Assembly (NCBI RefSeq): GCF_009928525.1 | Contig: NZ_JAABOK010000001.1 | Coordinates: 434,001-498,000 of the forward strand | Direction: 5' to 3' | Origin: Chitinophaga solisilvae | GTDB taxonomy: Bacteria > Bacteroidota > Bacteroidia > Chitinophagales > Chitinophagaceae | DNA: 64,000 nt | Shown: in pieces, positions 1-8,589 of the stretch | How positions within the stretch are numbered: the first letter of the stretch is position 1 | Layout: each line of letters opens with the position of its first letter | Notes under the pieces: model-generated | The model's database searches: none | What the model saw: the letters and a program-made list of their open reading frames with translations, nothing else | Told to the model about the DNA's origin: nothing | Position numbers and translations under genes: made by a program

Positions 1-1419
1 ACACCCTCTTTTCAAACAGACCTGCCACCACTCAGCATACCCCGGCTGAATCCTGTACAGCAGGAAGCCGTCCATAAAATACTTGCTGCCAACGACCTGG
101 CGATCGTGCACGGCCCTCCCGGCACCGGAAAAACAACCACGCTGGTACAGGCCATCAAAGCACTGATAGCACAGGAAAAGCAACAGGTACTGGTAGTAGC
201 GCCCAGTAATACTGCGGTAGACCTGCTGAGCGAGAAACTCTCCGAAGAAGGACTGAATGTATTACGCGTAGGTAACCCTGCCAGGGTATCAGAAAGACTC
301 AACGCACTCACCCTGGACAGTAAAATGTCGAAACACCCGGCTACCAAAGAGATCAAGCGTCTTAAAAAGCAGGCCGCCGAGTTTAAAAACATGGCGCATA
401 AATACAAGCGCAATTTCGGTAAGGCAGAGCGGGAGCAACGCAAAGCCCTCTTCGATGAAGCGCATAAGATCATGAAGGAGGTGGATAAAACCGAACAATA
501 TATCACGGATGATCTTATCGCCAGAGCACAGGTAATCACTGCTACCCTCGTAGGTTCCAATCACTACACGGTAAGACAGGTGAAATATAAAACAGTGGTG
601 ATCGATGAAGCTGGCCAGGCCCTTGAGCCAGCCTGCTGGATACCCGCCATCAAAGGGCAGAAGCTGATACTGGCAGGAGATCACTGTCAGCTGCCGCCAA
701 CGATCAAGTCAAATGAAGCGGCCCGCAAAGGGCTCAGCAACACACTCCTGGAGAAATGTGCGGCCAGGTACCCGGAAGCAGTAGTGTTGCTGGAAGAACA
801 GTACCGTATGCATGAAACCATCATGGGCTATTCTTCTGCCGTATTTTACCAGAACAAACTGAAAGCACATCATTCAGTAGCTCAGCATACCCTCTTTCCG
901 GAAGACCTGCCGCTGGCATTCGTAGATACAGCCGGCTGCGGTTTTGATGAGAAAGCAGAAGGTGTCAGCACCACCAACCCGGAAGAAGCCGTTTTCCTCT
1001 TCCGGCACCTCACACAGATGCTTGCAACGTTCCAGGCATCGCACGCAGATAAGGAATTTCCGACCATCGCCGTCATCTCCCCATATAAACAACAGGTGGA
1101 ACTGCTGCGCGAACAGCTGCAACATACGCCGTCATTGCAACCTCACCTGGACCGTATCGCCGTCAATACCATCGACAGCTTCCAGGGACAGGAGCGCGAC
1201 ATCGTATACATCAGCATGACCCGCAGTAACAGTGACGGCAATATCGGTTTCCTGTCCGATATACGCCGCATGAACGTAGCTATGACCCGCGCCCGCAAAA
1301 AACTCGTCATCATCGGTGACAGCGGAACCTTGTCACAGCTCCCGTTTTATGCAGACTTCATCACCTATGCCGAAAGTAAAGACGCCTACCGCAGCGCCTG
1401 GGAATTTATGGATATATAA
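1..1419 (+). CDS. Superfamily 1 DNA/RNA helicase, Upf1/IGHMBP2-like (5' end outside window)
   Basis: The frame is open from base 1, so the N-terminus is missing; 472 codons are visible. A GTG at 106 lies inside the Walker A motif and is not a start. Visible motifs are GPPGTGKTTT (Walker A, about visible residue 37), DEAGQ (motif II, at 604), QYRMH (motif IV region), TIDSFQGQERD (motif V) and MNVAMTRARKKL (motif VI). This set is diagnostic of the SF1B Upf1-like helicases, which unwind nucleic acid 5' to 3' using ATP. The insertion between motifs Ia and II is Lys/Glu-rich and helical, as in IGHMBP2-type bacterial homologues. The substrate cannot be told from sequence. The next gene follows after 32 bp on the same strand. 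Confidence 0.93.
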   Translation, partial: TPSFQTDLPPLSIPRLNPVQQEAVHKILAANDLAIVHGPPGTGKTTTLVQAIKALIAQEKQQVLVVAPSNTAVDLLSEKLSEEGLNVLRVGNPARVSERLNALTLDSKMSKHPATKEIKRLKKQAAEFKNMAHKYKRNFGKAEREQRKALFDEAHKIMKEVDKTEQYITDDLIARAQVITATLVGSNHYTVRQVKYKTVVIDEAGQALEPACWIPAIKGQKLILAGDHCQLPPTIKSNEAARKGLSNTLLEKCAARYPEAVVLLEEQYRMHETIMGYSSAVFYQNKLKAHHSVAQHTLFPEDLPLAFVDTAGCGFDEKAEGVSTTNPEEAVFLFRHLTQMLATFQASHADKEFPTIAVISPYKQQVELLREQLQHTPSLQPHLDRIAVNTIDSFQGQERDIVYISMTRSNSDGNIGFLSDIRRMNVAMTRARKKLVIIGDSGTLSQLPFYADFITYAESKDAYRSAWEFMDI

Positions 1420-1451
1420 GCTGTATTAATAACCTTCTGAAACTTTCTGAA

Positions 1452-1895
1452 ATGACAGATACCACCCTGCAGCGATTAGACTGGCTTTGTCAGACAATCC
1501 CGCCACTACTGGAAGCCATCGGTGAAGAAGCCTTTGCCTTCAAACCGATGCCCTCCAAATGGAGCAAAAAAGAAATACTTGGCCATCTCATAGACAGCGC
1601 TACCAATAACCATCAGCGCTTCGTCAGAGCCCAGTTCGAAGATACGCCTGCCATCGGCTACAATCAGAACGACTGGAACAAATACAGCTACTACCACCAG
1701 ATAGACAGCAAACAACTGATCCGCTTCTGGACCTCCTATAACATGCAGCTCCTGGCACTGCTCCGCCAGATGCCTCCTCACATGTTCGACCGCACCTGCT
1801 ATGCCGGCAGCCCCGAACAGGTAACGCTTTCTTTCGTTGCAACCGACTACGTAGCCCATCTGGAACACCATTTGAGGCAACTGGTAGACTACTAA
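1452..1895 (+). CDS. DinB-like (DinB_2) putative metal-binding protein
   Basis: This 147-residue protein has the DinB/YfiT four-helix-bundle pattern. It has an N-terminal WSKKEILGHLIDS segment with a histidine, and a C-terminal HLEHHLRQL segment with the histidine cluster that would complete a three-His metal site. Family members include thiol transferases and damage-inducible proteins of unknown role, so no reaction is assigned. It starts 32 bp after the helicase and may share its transcript. A second, separate DinB-type gene lies at 42488-42952. Confidence 0.85.
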   Translation: MTDTTLQRLDWLCQTIPPLLEAIGEEAFAFKPMPSKWSKKEILGHLIDSATNNHQRFVRAQFEDTPAIGYNQNDWNKYSYYHQIDSKQLIRFWTSYNMQLLALLRQMPPHMFDRTCYAGSPEQVTLSFVATDYVAHLEHHLRQLVDY

Positions 1896-1910
1896 AGGGA
1901 AATTAAGAAT

Positions 1911-2039
1911 TACAAATTACGAATTACGAATTGCGAATGAGGAGCGAAGATATAAGCGGATAAAGAATTTACTTCTCCGCTTTCATCTTCGCTCCTCATT
2001 CGTAATTCGTAATTCGCAATTCGCAATTCGTAATTTGTA
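1911..2039. repeat. Long intergenic inverted repeat, heptamer-arm type
   Basis: The outer arms start TACAAATTACGAA on the left and end with its complement at 2039. The arms are tandem TTACGAA/TTGCGAA heptamers, three full units on the left and five on the right. Inside them is a stem with GAGGAGCGAAGAT and a spacer containing AAGCGGATAAAG. The element starts 15 bp after the DinB stop codon. Translating it yields Asn-Tyr-Glu-Leu-Arg-like strings, which gives spurious small ORFs. A terminator or processing role is inferred. The rest of 1896-2265 has only a small hairpin. Confidence 0.9.
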
Positions 2040-2185
2040 CTTCCCGGTATTCCTGCCCTAAACAAAAGGGACCCAAAAAAATGATCATTGGTTATTTTAC
2101 GTGGTGAATGCACGCTATCATGTATAGTAATTAAGTAATTTAGACTGTCATACATGGAGGAATTTTTATCCGGAGCATTACGGGT

Positions 2186-2204
2186 GGGCAATACTAAATT
2201 GCCC
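2186..2204 (+). promoter_or_regulatory. Small leader hairpin upstream of the tricorn-like protease
   Basis: GGGCAAT and ATTGCCC form a perfect 7-bp stem with loop ACTAA, 62 bp before the start codon at 2266. It is not followed by a clear T-run, so its role is unknown. Confidence 0.35.
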
Positions 2205-2265
2205 CGGTTAAATTTATCAACCCTGCCATATATTGTGTACAAGAAAATTTAATTTTTAATCGCTT

Positions 2266-5200
2266 ATGATGAAGACATCATTCGTCATCGGCGCGTGCCT
2301 GCTCGGACAGCAGGCTATCGCGCAGATAGACGCGGCCCTGTTCCGTTATCCGGATGTTTCCCAAACGCATATTGCGTTCTCTTATGCCAATGACATCTGG
2401 ATTGTGCCCAAATCAGGAGGTAATGCTATCCGTTTATCTTCTCCTCCCGGTACGGAGACTTTCCCTAAATTTTCGCCGGATGGCAACAAGCTGGCGTTTA
2501 CGGCTAACTATGACGGTAACCAGGACGTGTATGTAATGCCCGTGAGCGGCGGCGTGCCTTTCAGGCTTACTTCGCATGGCGGTTCTGACCGTATGGTAGA
2601 CTGGACACCGGATGGTAAACAGGTGTTTTTTGCATCGAACAGGGAAAGTTCCAAAGACAGGTATAACCAGTTTTATACTATCGCGGAAACCGGCGGCCCG
2701 GCCACCAGAATGCCACTGGCCTATGCAGAATTCGGTTCCTTTTCTCCCGATGGCAAAAGCATTGCCGTAACCACCCACTCACAGGTATTCCGTACCTGGA
2801 AACGCTACCGGGGTGGTATGAAAGGCGAAATACACCTGTACAATTTTGATAAGCAGACTTCTGAAAATTTCTCTGCTAAAAGTGAAGCAGGTGATGAGCT
2901 GCCGATGTGGTATAAAAACTACATCTACTTCCTGTCGGACCGCGGCAAGGAAAAACGCATGAATCTGTGGCGATACAATACGGATAATAAATCCGTGGAG
3001 CAGATCACCAACTACACTGACTACGACGTACATTTCCCCTCGCTGGGCCCTTCCGAGATTGTGTATGAAGCTAACGGAAAGCTGTACCTGCTTTCACTGG
3101 CTACACAGCAGTCCAGCGAAGTGAAAGTAAGCGTTACCACCGATGTGGCTTCTCTGCGCCCGCAGCAGATCAAGGCCAGCAAGGATATTATGTATGCGGC
3201 CATCAGCCCTGATGGTAAACGCGCACTGGTAGGCGCACGCGGAGAAGTGTTCTCACTGCCCGCAGAAGATGGTTTTGTAAAGAATCTGACCCAAACCAGC
3301 GGCGTAGCAGAACGTTACCCTACGTGGTCGCCCGATGGTAAACAAATTGCCTACTGGAGTGATAAGTCAGGCGAATATGAACTCTGGCTGGCAGAAGCTG
3401 GCAAGGAGAATGCAGCCCGCCAGGTGACGCACCTCGGTCCGGGTTACCGCTATCGGATCTTCTGGTCGCCGGATGGCAAAAAAATTGTGTTCATCGATCA
3501 GGACATGAAAATCTACATGCTGGATATTGCTACCGGCAAAGCCACGCAGATGGACAAAGCACTGCATTATGAAGATGGCAGCCTGCGCGCCTTCTTCTGC
3601 AACTGGTCCCCTGACAGCCGTTGGGCAACGTATAGCCGTGACGGTGAGAACGGACATAGCATTACCTTCCTCTATGATACCAGGAACAATACCCGTCATC
3701 AGGTAACCAGCGGTTTCTATGACGTGTCAGGTCCGGTATTTGATCCGGAAGGCAAATACCTGTATGTAACTACCAACCGGTCATTCAAACCACTGTACAG
3801 TGATATCGACAATACCTTCATCTATGCTAATTCTACGAAGTTAGCTGCCATTAGTCTGCTGAAAGGCACGTCGCCATTACTGCCGGAGAAAAATGATGCT
3901 GTAGAAGTGAAGAAGGATGAAGCGGCAGACGCACCTGCAGAAAAGGATAAGGAAAAGGATAAGAAGAAAGGCGCTGCTCCTGCAAAGGAAAAATCTTCAA
4001 AAGATGTGGACATCGACCTGGATAATATGGAAGCGCGGCTGACAGTACTGCCGGTAGATAATGGTAATTTCGGCCGGCTGGCTGCCGTAAAAGGCAAAAT
4101 TATCTTTGTCAGATATCCCAACACAGGCGAAGGCGAGGGTGAAACCACACTGAAATATTTTGATATAGAGAAGAGAGAAGAGAAAGATATCATCAAAAAC
4201 CCGGGCCAGTACGCTGTTTCCACCGATGGCAATAAAATACTGGTTACCGGCAGCCGTATGGGTATCATCGACGTAGCCGCCGGACAGAAAATTGAGAAAG
4301 CGCTGCGGGTAGATGAAATGGTGATGACCGTAGACCCTGTGCAGGAATGGAAACAGTTGTTTAATGACGCATGGCGCATTGAACGCGATTACTTCTATGA
4401 TCCGGGTATGCACGGCGTAAACTGGAATCAGGTGAAGGAAAAATATGCCCGCATCCTCGACGGCGCCCGCACCAGGGAAGAAGTCAGCTTTGTACTGGGT
4501 GAAATGATCGGTGAAATGAATGCTTCCCATACCTACAACAGCGGCGGTGACCTCGAAACAACCCGCAGCGGTAATGTAGGTTACCTGGGCATCGATTGGG
4601 AAGCGGCCGGCAAATTCTACAAAATCAAACGTATCATCCGCGGTGCTGCATGGGATGATGAAGCACGCTCCCCGCTGGACCTGCCCGGTAGTAAAATCAA
4701 GGACGGCGATTATATCCTGGCTGTTAACGGAGTACCCGTTACCACTGTGTCGGAGCCGTTTATCTTCTTCCAGGGGCTGGCAGGGAAAGCCATTGAGCTG
4801 ACCTATAACAGCCAGCCTTCCTTCGATGGCGCTAAAACAGCCGTGATAAAACCGGTTGCCAGCGAATACCGCCTGCGTCACCTCGCATGGATAGAAAGCA
4901 ACCGCAAACGCGTAGCGGATGCTACAGGCGGCAAAGTAGGCTACATCTTCGTACCCAGCACCGGCCTCGATGGCCAGGATGAACTGATCCGTCAGTTCAA
5001 CGCACAATGGCACATGGATGGGCTGGTAATTGATGAACGCTTCAACAACGGCGGACAAATTCCCGACCGCTTCATCGAAATGCTGAACCGTAAACCACTG
5101 GCTTACTGGGCTACCCGCAGCGGTACCCCCACACAATGGCCCGGCTATGCGCACTTCGGCCCTAAAGTAATGCTGATTAACGGCTGGAGCGGATCCGGCG

Positions 5201-5529
5201 GTGATGCCTTCCCGGATTACTTCCGTAAAACAAACCTCGGCCCATTGATCGGTACCCGCACCTGGGGCGGCTTAATCGGTATCAGCGGCGCTCCCGAACT
5301 TATCGACGGCGGTGAAGTAACCGCCCCCAGCTTCCGTATGTACAACAACGACGGTACCTGGTTCGCTGAAGGTCACGGTGTTGATCCCGATATCTTCGTA
5401 GATGAAAACCTCGGAGATATGGCCAAAGGCACCGATCCGCAACTCGAAAGAGCCATCTCCGAAATCAAAAACTCCCTGCAGACAAAGGCGTATAAAGCGC
5501 CGGTGCAACCTGCGTATGAGAAAAGATAG
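2266..5529 (+). CDS. Secreted tricorn-like protease, S41 family
   Basis: This 1087-residue protein has an N-terminal signal peptide ending near QAIAQ. Repeated WSPDGKQI/FSPDGKSI segments follow (residues about 30-530), typical of WD40/TolB-type propellers as in tricorn protease. A very Lys/Glu-rich linker sits at about 545-580. The C-terminal half has a core domain, a PDZ domain (about 770-865, including YLGIDWEAAGKF) and an S41 peptidase domain with the nucleophile serine in GSGGD (about residue 977). Tricorn homologues degrade oligopeptides; the signal peptide places this one in the periplasm or outside. Two ATG codons in tandem (2266 and 2269) are both possible starts. It is flanked on both sides by long inverted repeats. 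Confidence 0.93.
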   Translation: MMKTSFVIGACLLGQQAIAQIDAALFRYPDVSQTHIAFSYANDIWIVPKSGGNAIRLSSPPGTETFPKFSPDGNKLAFTANYDGNQDVYVMPVSGGVPFRLTSHGGSDRMVDWTPDGKQVFFASNRESSKDRYNQFYTIAETGGPATRMPLAYAEFGSFSPDGKSIAVTTHSQVFRTWKRYRGGMKGEIHLYNFDKQTSENFSAKSEAGDELPMWYKNYIYFLSDRGKEKRMNLWRYNTDNKSVEQITNYTDYDVHFPSLGPSEIVYEANGKLYLLSLATQQSSEVKVSVTTDVASLRPQQIKASKDIMYAAISPDGKRALVGARGEVFSLPAEDGFVKNLTQTSGVAERYPTWSPDGKQIAYWSDKSGEYELWLAEAGKENAARQVTHLGPGYRYRIFWSPDGKKIVFIDQDMKIYMLDIATGKATQMDKALHYEDGSLRAFFCNWSPDSRWATYSRDGENGHSITFLYDTRNNTRHQVTSGFYDVSGPVFDPEGKYLYVTTNRSFKPLYSDIDNTFIYANSTKLAAISLLKGTSPLLPEKNDAVEVKKDEAADAPAEKDKEKDKKKGAAPAKEKSSKDVDIDLDNMEARLTVLPVDNGNFGRLAAVKGKIIFVRYPNTGEGEGETTLKYFDIEKREEKDIIKNPGQYAVSTDGNKILVTGSRMGIIDVAAGQKIEKALRVDEMVMTVDPVQEWKQLFNDAWRIERDYFYDPGMHGVNWNQVKEKYARILDGARTREEVSFVLGEMIGEMNASHTYNSGGDLETTRSGNVGYLGIDWEAAGKFYKIKRIIRGAAWDDEARSPLDLPGSKIKDGDYILAVNGVPVTTVSEPFIFFQGLAGKAIELTYNSQPSFDGAKTAVIKPVASEYRLRHLAWIESNRKRVADATGGKVGYIFVPSTGLDGQDELIRQFNAQWHMDGLVIDERFNNGGQIPDRFIEMLNRKPLAYWATRSGTPTQWPGYAHFGPKVMLINGWSGSGGDAFPDYFRKTNLGPLIGTRTWGGLIGISGAPELIDGGEVTAPSFRMYNNDGTWFAEGHGVDPDIFVDENLGDMAKGTDPQLERAISEIKNSLQTKAYKAPVQPAYEKR

Positions 5530-5540
5530 ATGAGGTAGTT

Positions 5541-5685
5541 AATTGCGAATTACGAATTGCGAATTACGAATGTAAAAGCGAAGATCTGAACGAAGATTAA
5601 AGGTGATACTTAATAGTTATCCGCTTTAATCTCCGTTCAGATCTTCGCTTTTACATTCGTAATTCGCAATTCGTAATTCGTAATT
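5541..5685. repeat. Long intergenic inverted repeat, heptamer-arm type
   Basis: Arms of about 61 bp pair nearly perfectly around a roughly 20-base loop. Each arm has four TTACGAA/TTGCGAA heptamers, then TGTAAAAGCGAAGATCTGAA with few mismatches between arms. It begins 11 bp after the protease stop codon and ends 32 bp before the next start, so it could terminate the protease transcript. Confidence 0.9.
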
Positions 5686-5717
5686 ATTTTGTTTAAATTT
5701 AACCAAATTCCTCCTTT

Positions 5718-6887
5718 ATGCCTCGCCGTATTGCCTCAATAGATATCCTCCGCGGGCTGATCATGATTGTGATGGCACTCGATCATACCAGGGACTATTT
5801 TCATATTACCGGCGTTACGGCAGATCCGCTGGATCCGGCTACCACTACGGTCGGATTGTATTTTACCCGTTGGATAACGCATTTCTGCGCACCGGGATTT
5901 GTTTTCCTTTCCGGATTGTCGGCGTTTCTGTCGGCACAGAAAAAGACCCGGCAGGAAGCGGCGGTGTTCCTGATTAAAAGAGGCGCCTGGCTGGTGGTGG
6001 CGGAACTCACCATCGTTAACCTCGGACTTACCTTCAATCCTTTTTTTACTTTTGTTATACTGCAGGTGATATGGGCAATAGGCTGGAGTATGATTATACT
6101 GGGCCTGCTCAGCCGGTACCCATTTACGCTTACGTTGGTAATAGGCCTGCTGCTGTTTTTCGGACATAACGCGGCCGACTATATTACTTTCCCGCAGCAG
6201 GGCCGGATGGTCGACCTGTGGCGGATATTGCTGACTGCCAGTGGTACCATCATCGTCCTGGATGAGCATCACCTGGTAGGAGCGTTCTATGCTATTCTGC
6301 CCTGGACAGGCATTATGCTGCTGGGTTATTGTACCGGTTACCTGTACCGCCATTCCTTTGTTGCTGTAAAAAGAAAGCAGCTGCTGCTGATGGCCGGCAG
6401 CAGCCTGATTGTATTGTTTGTGGTGCTGCGTTTAATAAATCACTACGGAGATCCTGTACCCTGGCAGCCACAGGCATCCGCTTTACGTCAGGTATTTGCC
6501 TTCCTGAATGCCAGCAAATACCCGCCATCACTGGATTACGCCTGTATGACGCTGGGGCCGTTACTTATAGCGCTGGCATTGCTGGAAGAAGTACAATCGC
6601 CCTGGACGCGGTTTGTTACCGTTTACGGTAATGTGCCGTTCTTTTACTATATCCTTCACTTTTATCTGCTGCACGCACTGCTGGTCATCTTCTTTTATCT
6701 CACCGGATATAACAACAGCCAGATTATCGATAACAATCCCTTTTTCTTCCGGCAGGCACATTTCGGATATACGTTACCGGTAGTATATGCGATATGGGCA
6801 GCTGTAGTACTCGCGCTGTATTATCCCTGCCGGTGGTTCGGACAGTATAAGCGCACCCACACGCAATGGTGGCTGCGGTACATCTGA
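5718..6887 (+). CDS. DUF1624 / heparan-alpha-glucosaminide acetyltransferase-like membrane protein
   Basis: This 389-residue protein has about ten hydrophobic helices. It opens with RIASIDILRGLIMIVMALDH followed by a second charged loop, the signature of the DUF1624 branch of the acyltransferase-3/HGSNAT superfamily. The Asp-His in the first helix (ALDHTRD) matches the conserved histidine region of these transmembrane acetyltransferases. The acyl acceptor is unknown. The gene stands alone and converges with the lipoprotein gene at 6933, with a hairpin between them. Confidence 0.85.
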   Translation: MPRRIASIDILRGLIMIVMALDHTRDYFHITGVTADPLDPATTTVGLYFTRWITHFCAPGFVFLSGLSAFLSAQKKTRQEAAVFLIKRGAWLVVAELTIVNLGLTFNPFFTFVILQVIWAIGWSMIILGLLSRYPFTLTLVIGLLLFFGHNAADYITFPQQGRMVDLWRILLTASGTIIVLDEHHLVGAFYAILPWTGIMLLGYCTGYLYRHSFVAVKRKQLLLMAGSSLIVLFVVLRLINHYGDPVPWQPQASALRQVFAFLNASKYPPSLDYACMTLGPLLIALALLEEVQSPWTRFVTVYGNVPFFYYILHFYLLHALLVIFFYLTGYNNSQIIDNNPFFFRQAHFGYTLPVVYAIWAAVVLALYYPCRWFGQYKRTHTQWWLRYI

Positions 6888-6891
6888 AATA

Positions 6892-6917
6892 CAGGCTGCC
6901 TCCGGAGAGGCAACCTG
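6892..6917. terminator. Hairpin between convergent genes
   Basis: CAGGCTGCCTC and GAGGCAACCTG form an 11-bp stem with one mismatch (a G-U wobble in one direction) around loop CGGA. It fills the 45-bp gap between the stop codons at 6887 and 6933, which suits a bidirectional terminator, although there is no long T-run. Confidence 0.6.
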
Positions 6918-6932
6918 CGGGGCAACGGTAGC

Positions 6933-7787
6933 CTATTTTGAAGCAGGGGATGTCTGCTGACAATTCCACTGCAGCGAATAGCCGGATGTAGCACGCCCTT
7001 CCAGGTTATAGGATAATAGTTTATGGCTGCTGTCAATATGGAAGTTATCAAAGGATAAATTCATCAGCGGATAGCCGGAGGTAGCAGCAGTAGCGTTGCT
7101 GATGGCATGATGCGGCTGATAGGGAGCCAGACCGGCCATTTCCAGTATTGTCTGCGTTATCAGCTCCGGAAAGGTAAAGTACGTATAATAGCTGCCGGTG
7201 GCCGGTTTGGAGTAATCATACGCGTAACCGTAGCGGATATCATACCGGGAGGTTTGCCGGTACAGAACATTCTGATAGCTGTCATATCCAAACCGGATGG
7301 TATCCTGATAGGAAACTGAAGACGACTGTACCTGCCGGAAAATCTGCTTTACAGTACCATTGCTGTTATACTGGTATTGTGCACGTTCTGTAAATCCTCC
7401 GCTGAAATGAATATCCGCAGTATAACTCAGGAGTCTGCCGCCTGCGCCTGTAGTAAGTTTCATCAGCGTGTCCGTTGTGTTTGCCTGGCTGATGAGCCAT
7501 GTTTTATTGCCGCCATATGCAATACGTACGTCAATAGTGTCATTGGAACTGTGACCTGGCAGACCGGAAAGACGGATTAGTTTGCCGCTGCTGTTGTAGG
7601 TACGCGTATAGCCGGTATTACCCAAACCACTTACATCATCTCCGGTAAAAAAATAGCGCTGCAGTCTGCAGGTATTGGCCGGAATGTCCGGAGCAGGCTC
7701 CCAGCGGCGGAGACAGCCGCTCAACAATAAAATGCCTGCTATACAGGCGCCGGTAAGCCTGATAAAAGCTATTGGTGGTTTGTGCAT
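6933..7787 (-). CDS. Hypothetical lipoprotein
   Basis: This 284-residue protein has a Lys-poor N-terminus, a hydrophobic segment and a lipobox ILLLSGC that would make a lipidated cysteine near residue 25. The rest is rich in Tyr, Ser, Thr and Gly (for example TRTYNSSGKLIRLSGLPG and QYQYNSNGTVKQI). This pattern is common in Bacteroidota lipoproteins of the DUF4595 or YD-like beta-strand type. I cannot name a family. It lies 112 bp downstream of the response regulator gene on the same strand, so it may be co-transcribed or separately controlled. Confidence 0.75.
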   Translation of the reverse strand: MHKPPIAFIRLTGACIAGILLLSGCLRRWEPAPDIPANTCRLQRYFFTGDDVSGLGNTGYTRTYNSSGKLIRLSGLPGHSSNDTIDVRIAYGGNKTWLISQANTTDTLMKLTTGAGGRLLSYTADIHFSGGFTERAQYQYNSNGTVKQIFRQVQSSSVSYQDTIRFGYDSYQNVLYRQTSRYDIRYGYAYDYSKPATGSYYTYFTFPELITQTILEMAGLAPYQPHHAISNATAATSGYPLMNLSFDNFHIDSSHKLLSYNLEGRATSGYSLQWNCQQTSPASK

Positions 7788-7899
7788 GATATAAGGATTT
7801 TGAAGATGAACAGAAGAGATTCATCAGCAGTTGTACCGGGTTAATATCACAGCAAATAAAACAGTTTAGGGGTAAACGTTATATCCCCATTTGGGGTGG

Positions 7900-8529
7900 C
7901 TATTCTTCTTTTTTATATTTCCCTTTAATCAGCTGATGACGACTGTTGACTTCCAGTTTTTTGTAGATATTTTTGATATGTGATTTTACAGTTTCCAGTG
8001 AAATATCCAGGCGGATAGCTACTTCCTTGTTGGTAAGCCCCTCTTCAATCGCCTGCAGTATCTGCGATTCCCGCGGCGTAATTTTCTCCTGCAGATTGTC
8101 GGCAGACCTGGGGTGGAAGTAGGCAACCACTTTACGGGCAATACCCGGAGACATAGGCGCACCGCCCTCATTCAGCGATAGCAACCCTTCCTTTATCTTC
8201 ATCAGCGGCGTTTGTTTGTGCAGATAACCGTTGGCGCCGGCGCACAGCGCCTGGAAAATTTTCTCCGGATCATCATAGATGGTCAGCATCACCACCTGAC
8301 AGCGGGGCGATTTCTTTTTAATCATCGTAATACCCTTGATGCCAGATTGCTCCGGTAATCCAATATCAGACAACACCATGTCTATCTGTTTGTCTGTTGT
8401 CCAATCTTCCATGAAACCCGCTACTGTACCCGCCGCAATTTCACAGATGAATCCCGGCTGACCGTTGAAGAATGTTGTCAGCGTACTACGTACCAGCGGA
8501 TCGTCTTCTATAATTCCCAGATGTATCAT
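7900..8529 (-). CDS. NarL/FixJ-type response regulator
   Basis: This 209-residue two-domain regulator starts at the ATG at 8529, giving MIHLGIIEDDPLVR; a longer frame begins with TTG. The receiver domain has acidic residues EDD at 8-10, the phospho-acceptor Asp at about 55 in VLSDIG, and a conserved Lys in the LHKQTP turn. The LuxR-type helix-turn-helix has ITPRESQILQAIEEGLTNKE and TVKSHIKNIYKKLEV. It follows the propeller histidine kinase by 60 bp and is its obvious partner. Target genes are unknown; the adjacent lipoprotein and the upstream glycine/cysteine-tail gene are candidates. Confidence 0.93.
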   Translation of the reverse strand: MIHLGIIEDDPLVRSTLTTFFNGQPGFICEIAAGTVAGFMEDWTTDKQIDMVLSDIGLPEQSGIKGITMIKKKSPRCQVVMLTIYDDPEKIFQALCAGANGYLHKQTPLMKIKEGLLSLNEGGAPMSPGIARKVVAYFHPRSADNLQEKITPRESQILQAIEEGLTNKEVAIRLDISLETVKSHIKNIYKKLEVNSRHQLIKGKYKKEE

Positions 8530-8589
8530 AATGTGTAAAGATGATTGGTAAAATGAACATCCGCACTCCCTATTTTGGGGGAGCAACGG

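Noticed and set aside
1910..2242. Reverse-strand ORF of 110 codons
   Set aside because: Most of it is translation of the inverted repeat (Asn-Tyr-Glu-Leu-Arg-type strings) and it lacks a family pattern.
3997..5154. Antisense ORF of 385 codons within the tricorn-like protease
   Set aside because: The sense frame carries clear PDZ and S41 motifs; the antisense frame is a by-product of codon bias.
8530..8586. Longer start for the response regulator
   Set aside because: The extra 19 residues begin with TTG and do not belong to the receiver fold, which begins at the ATG at 8529.
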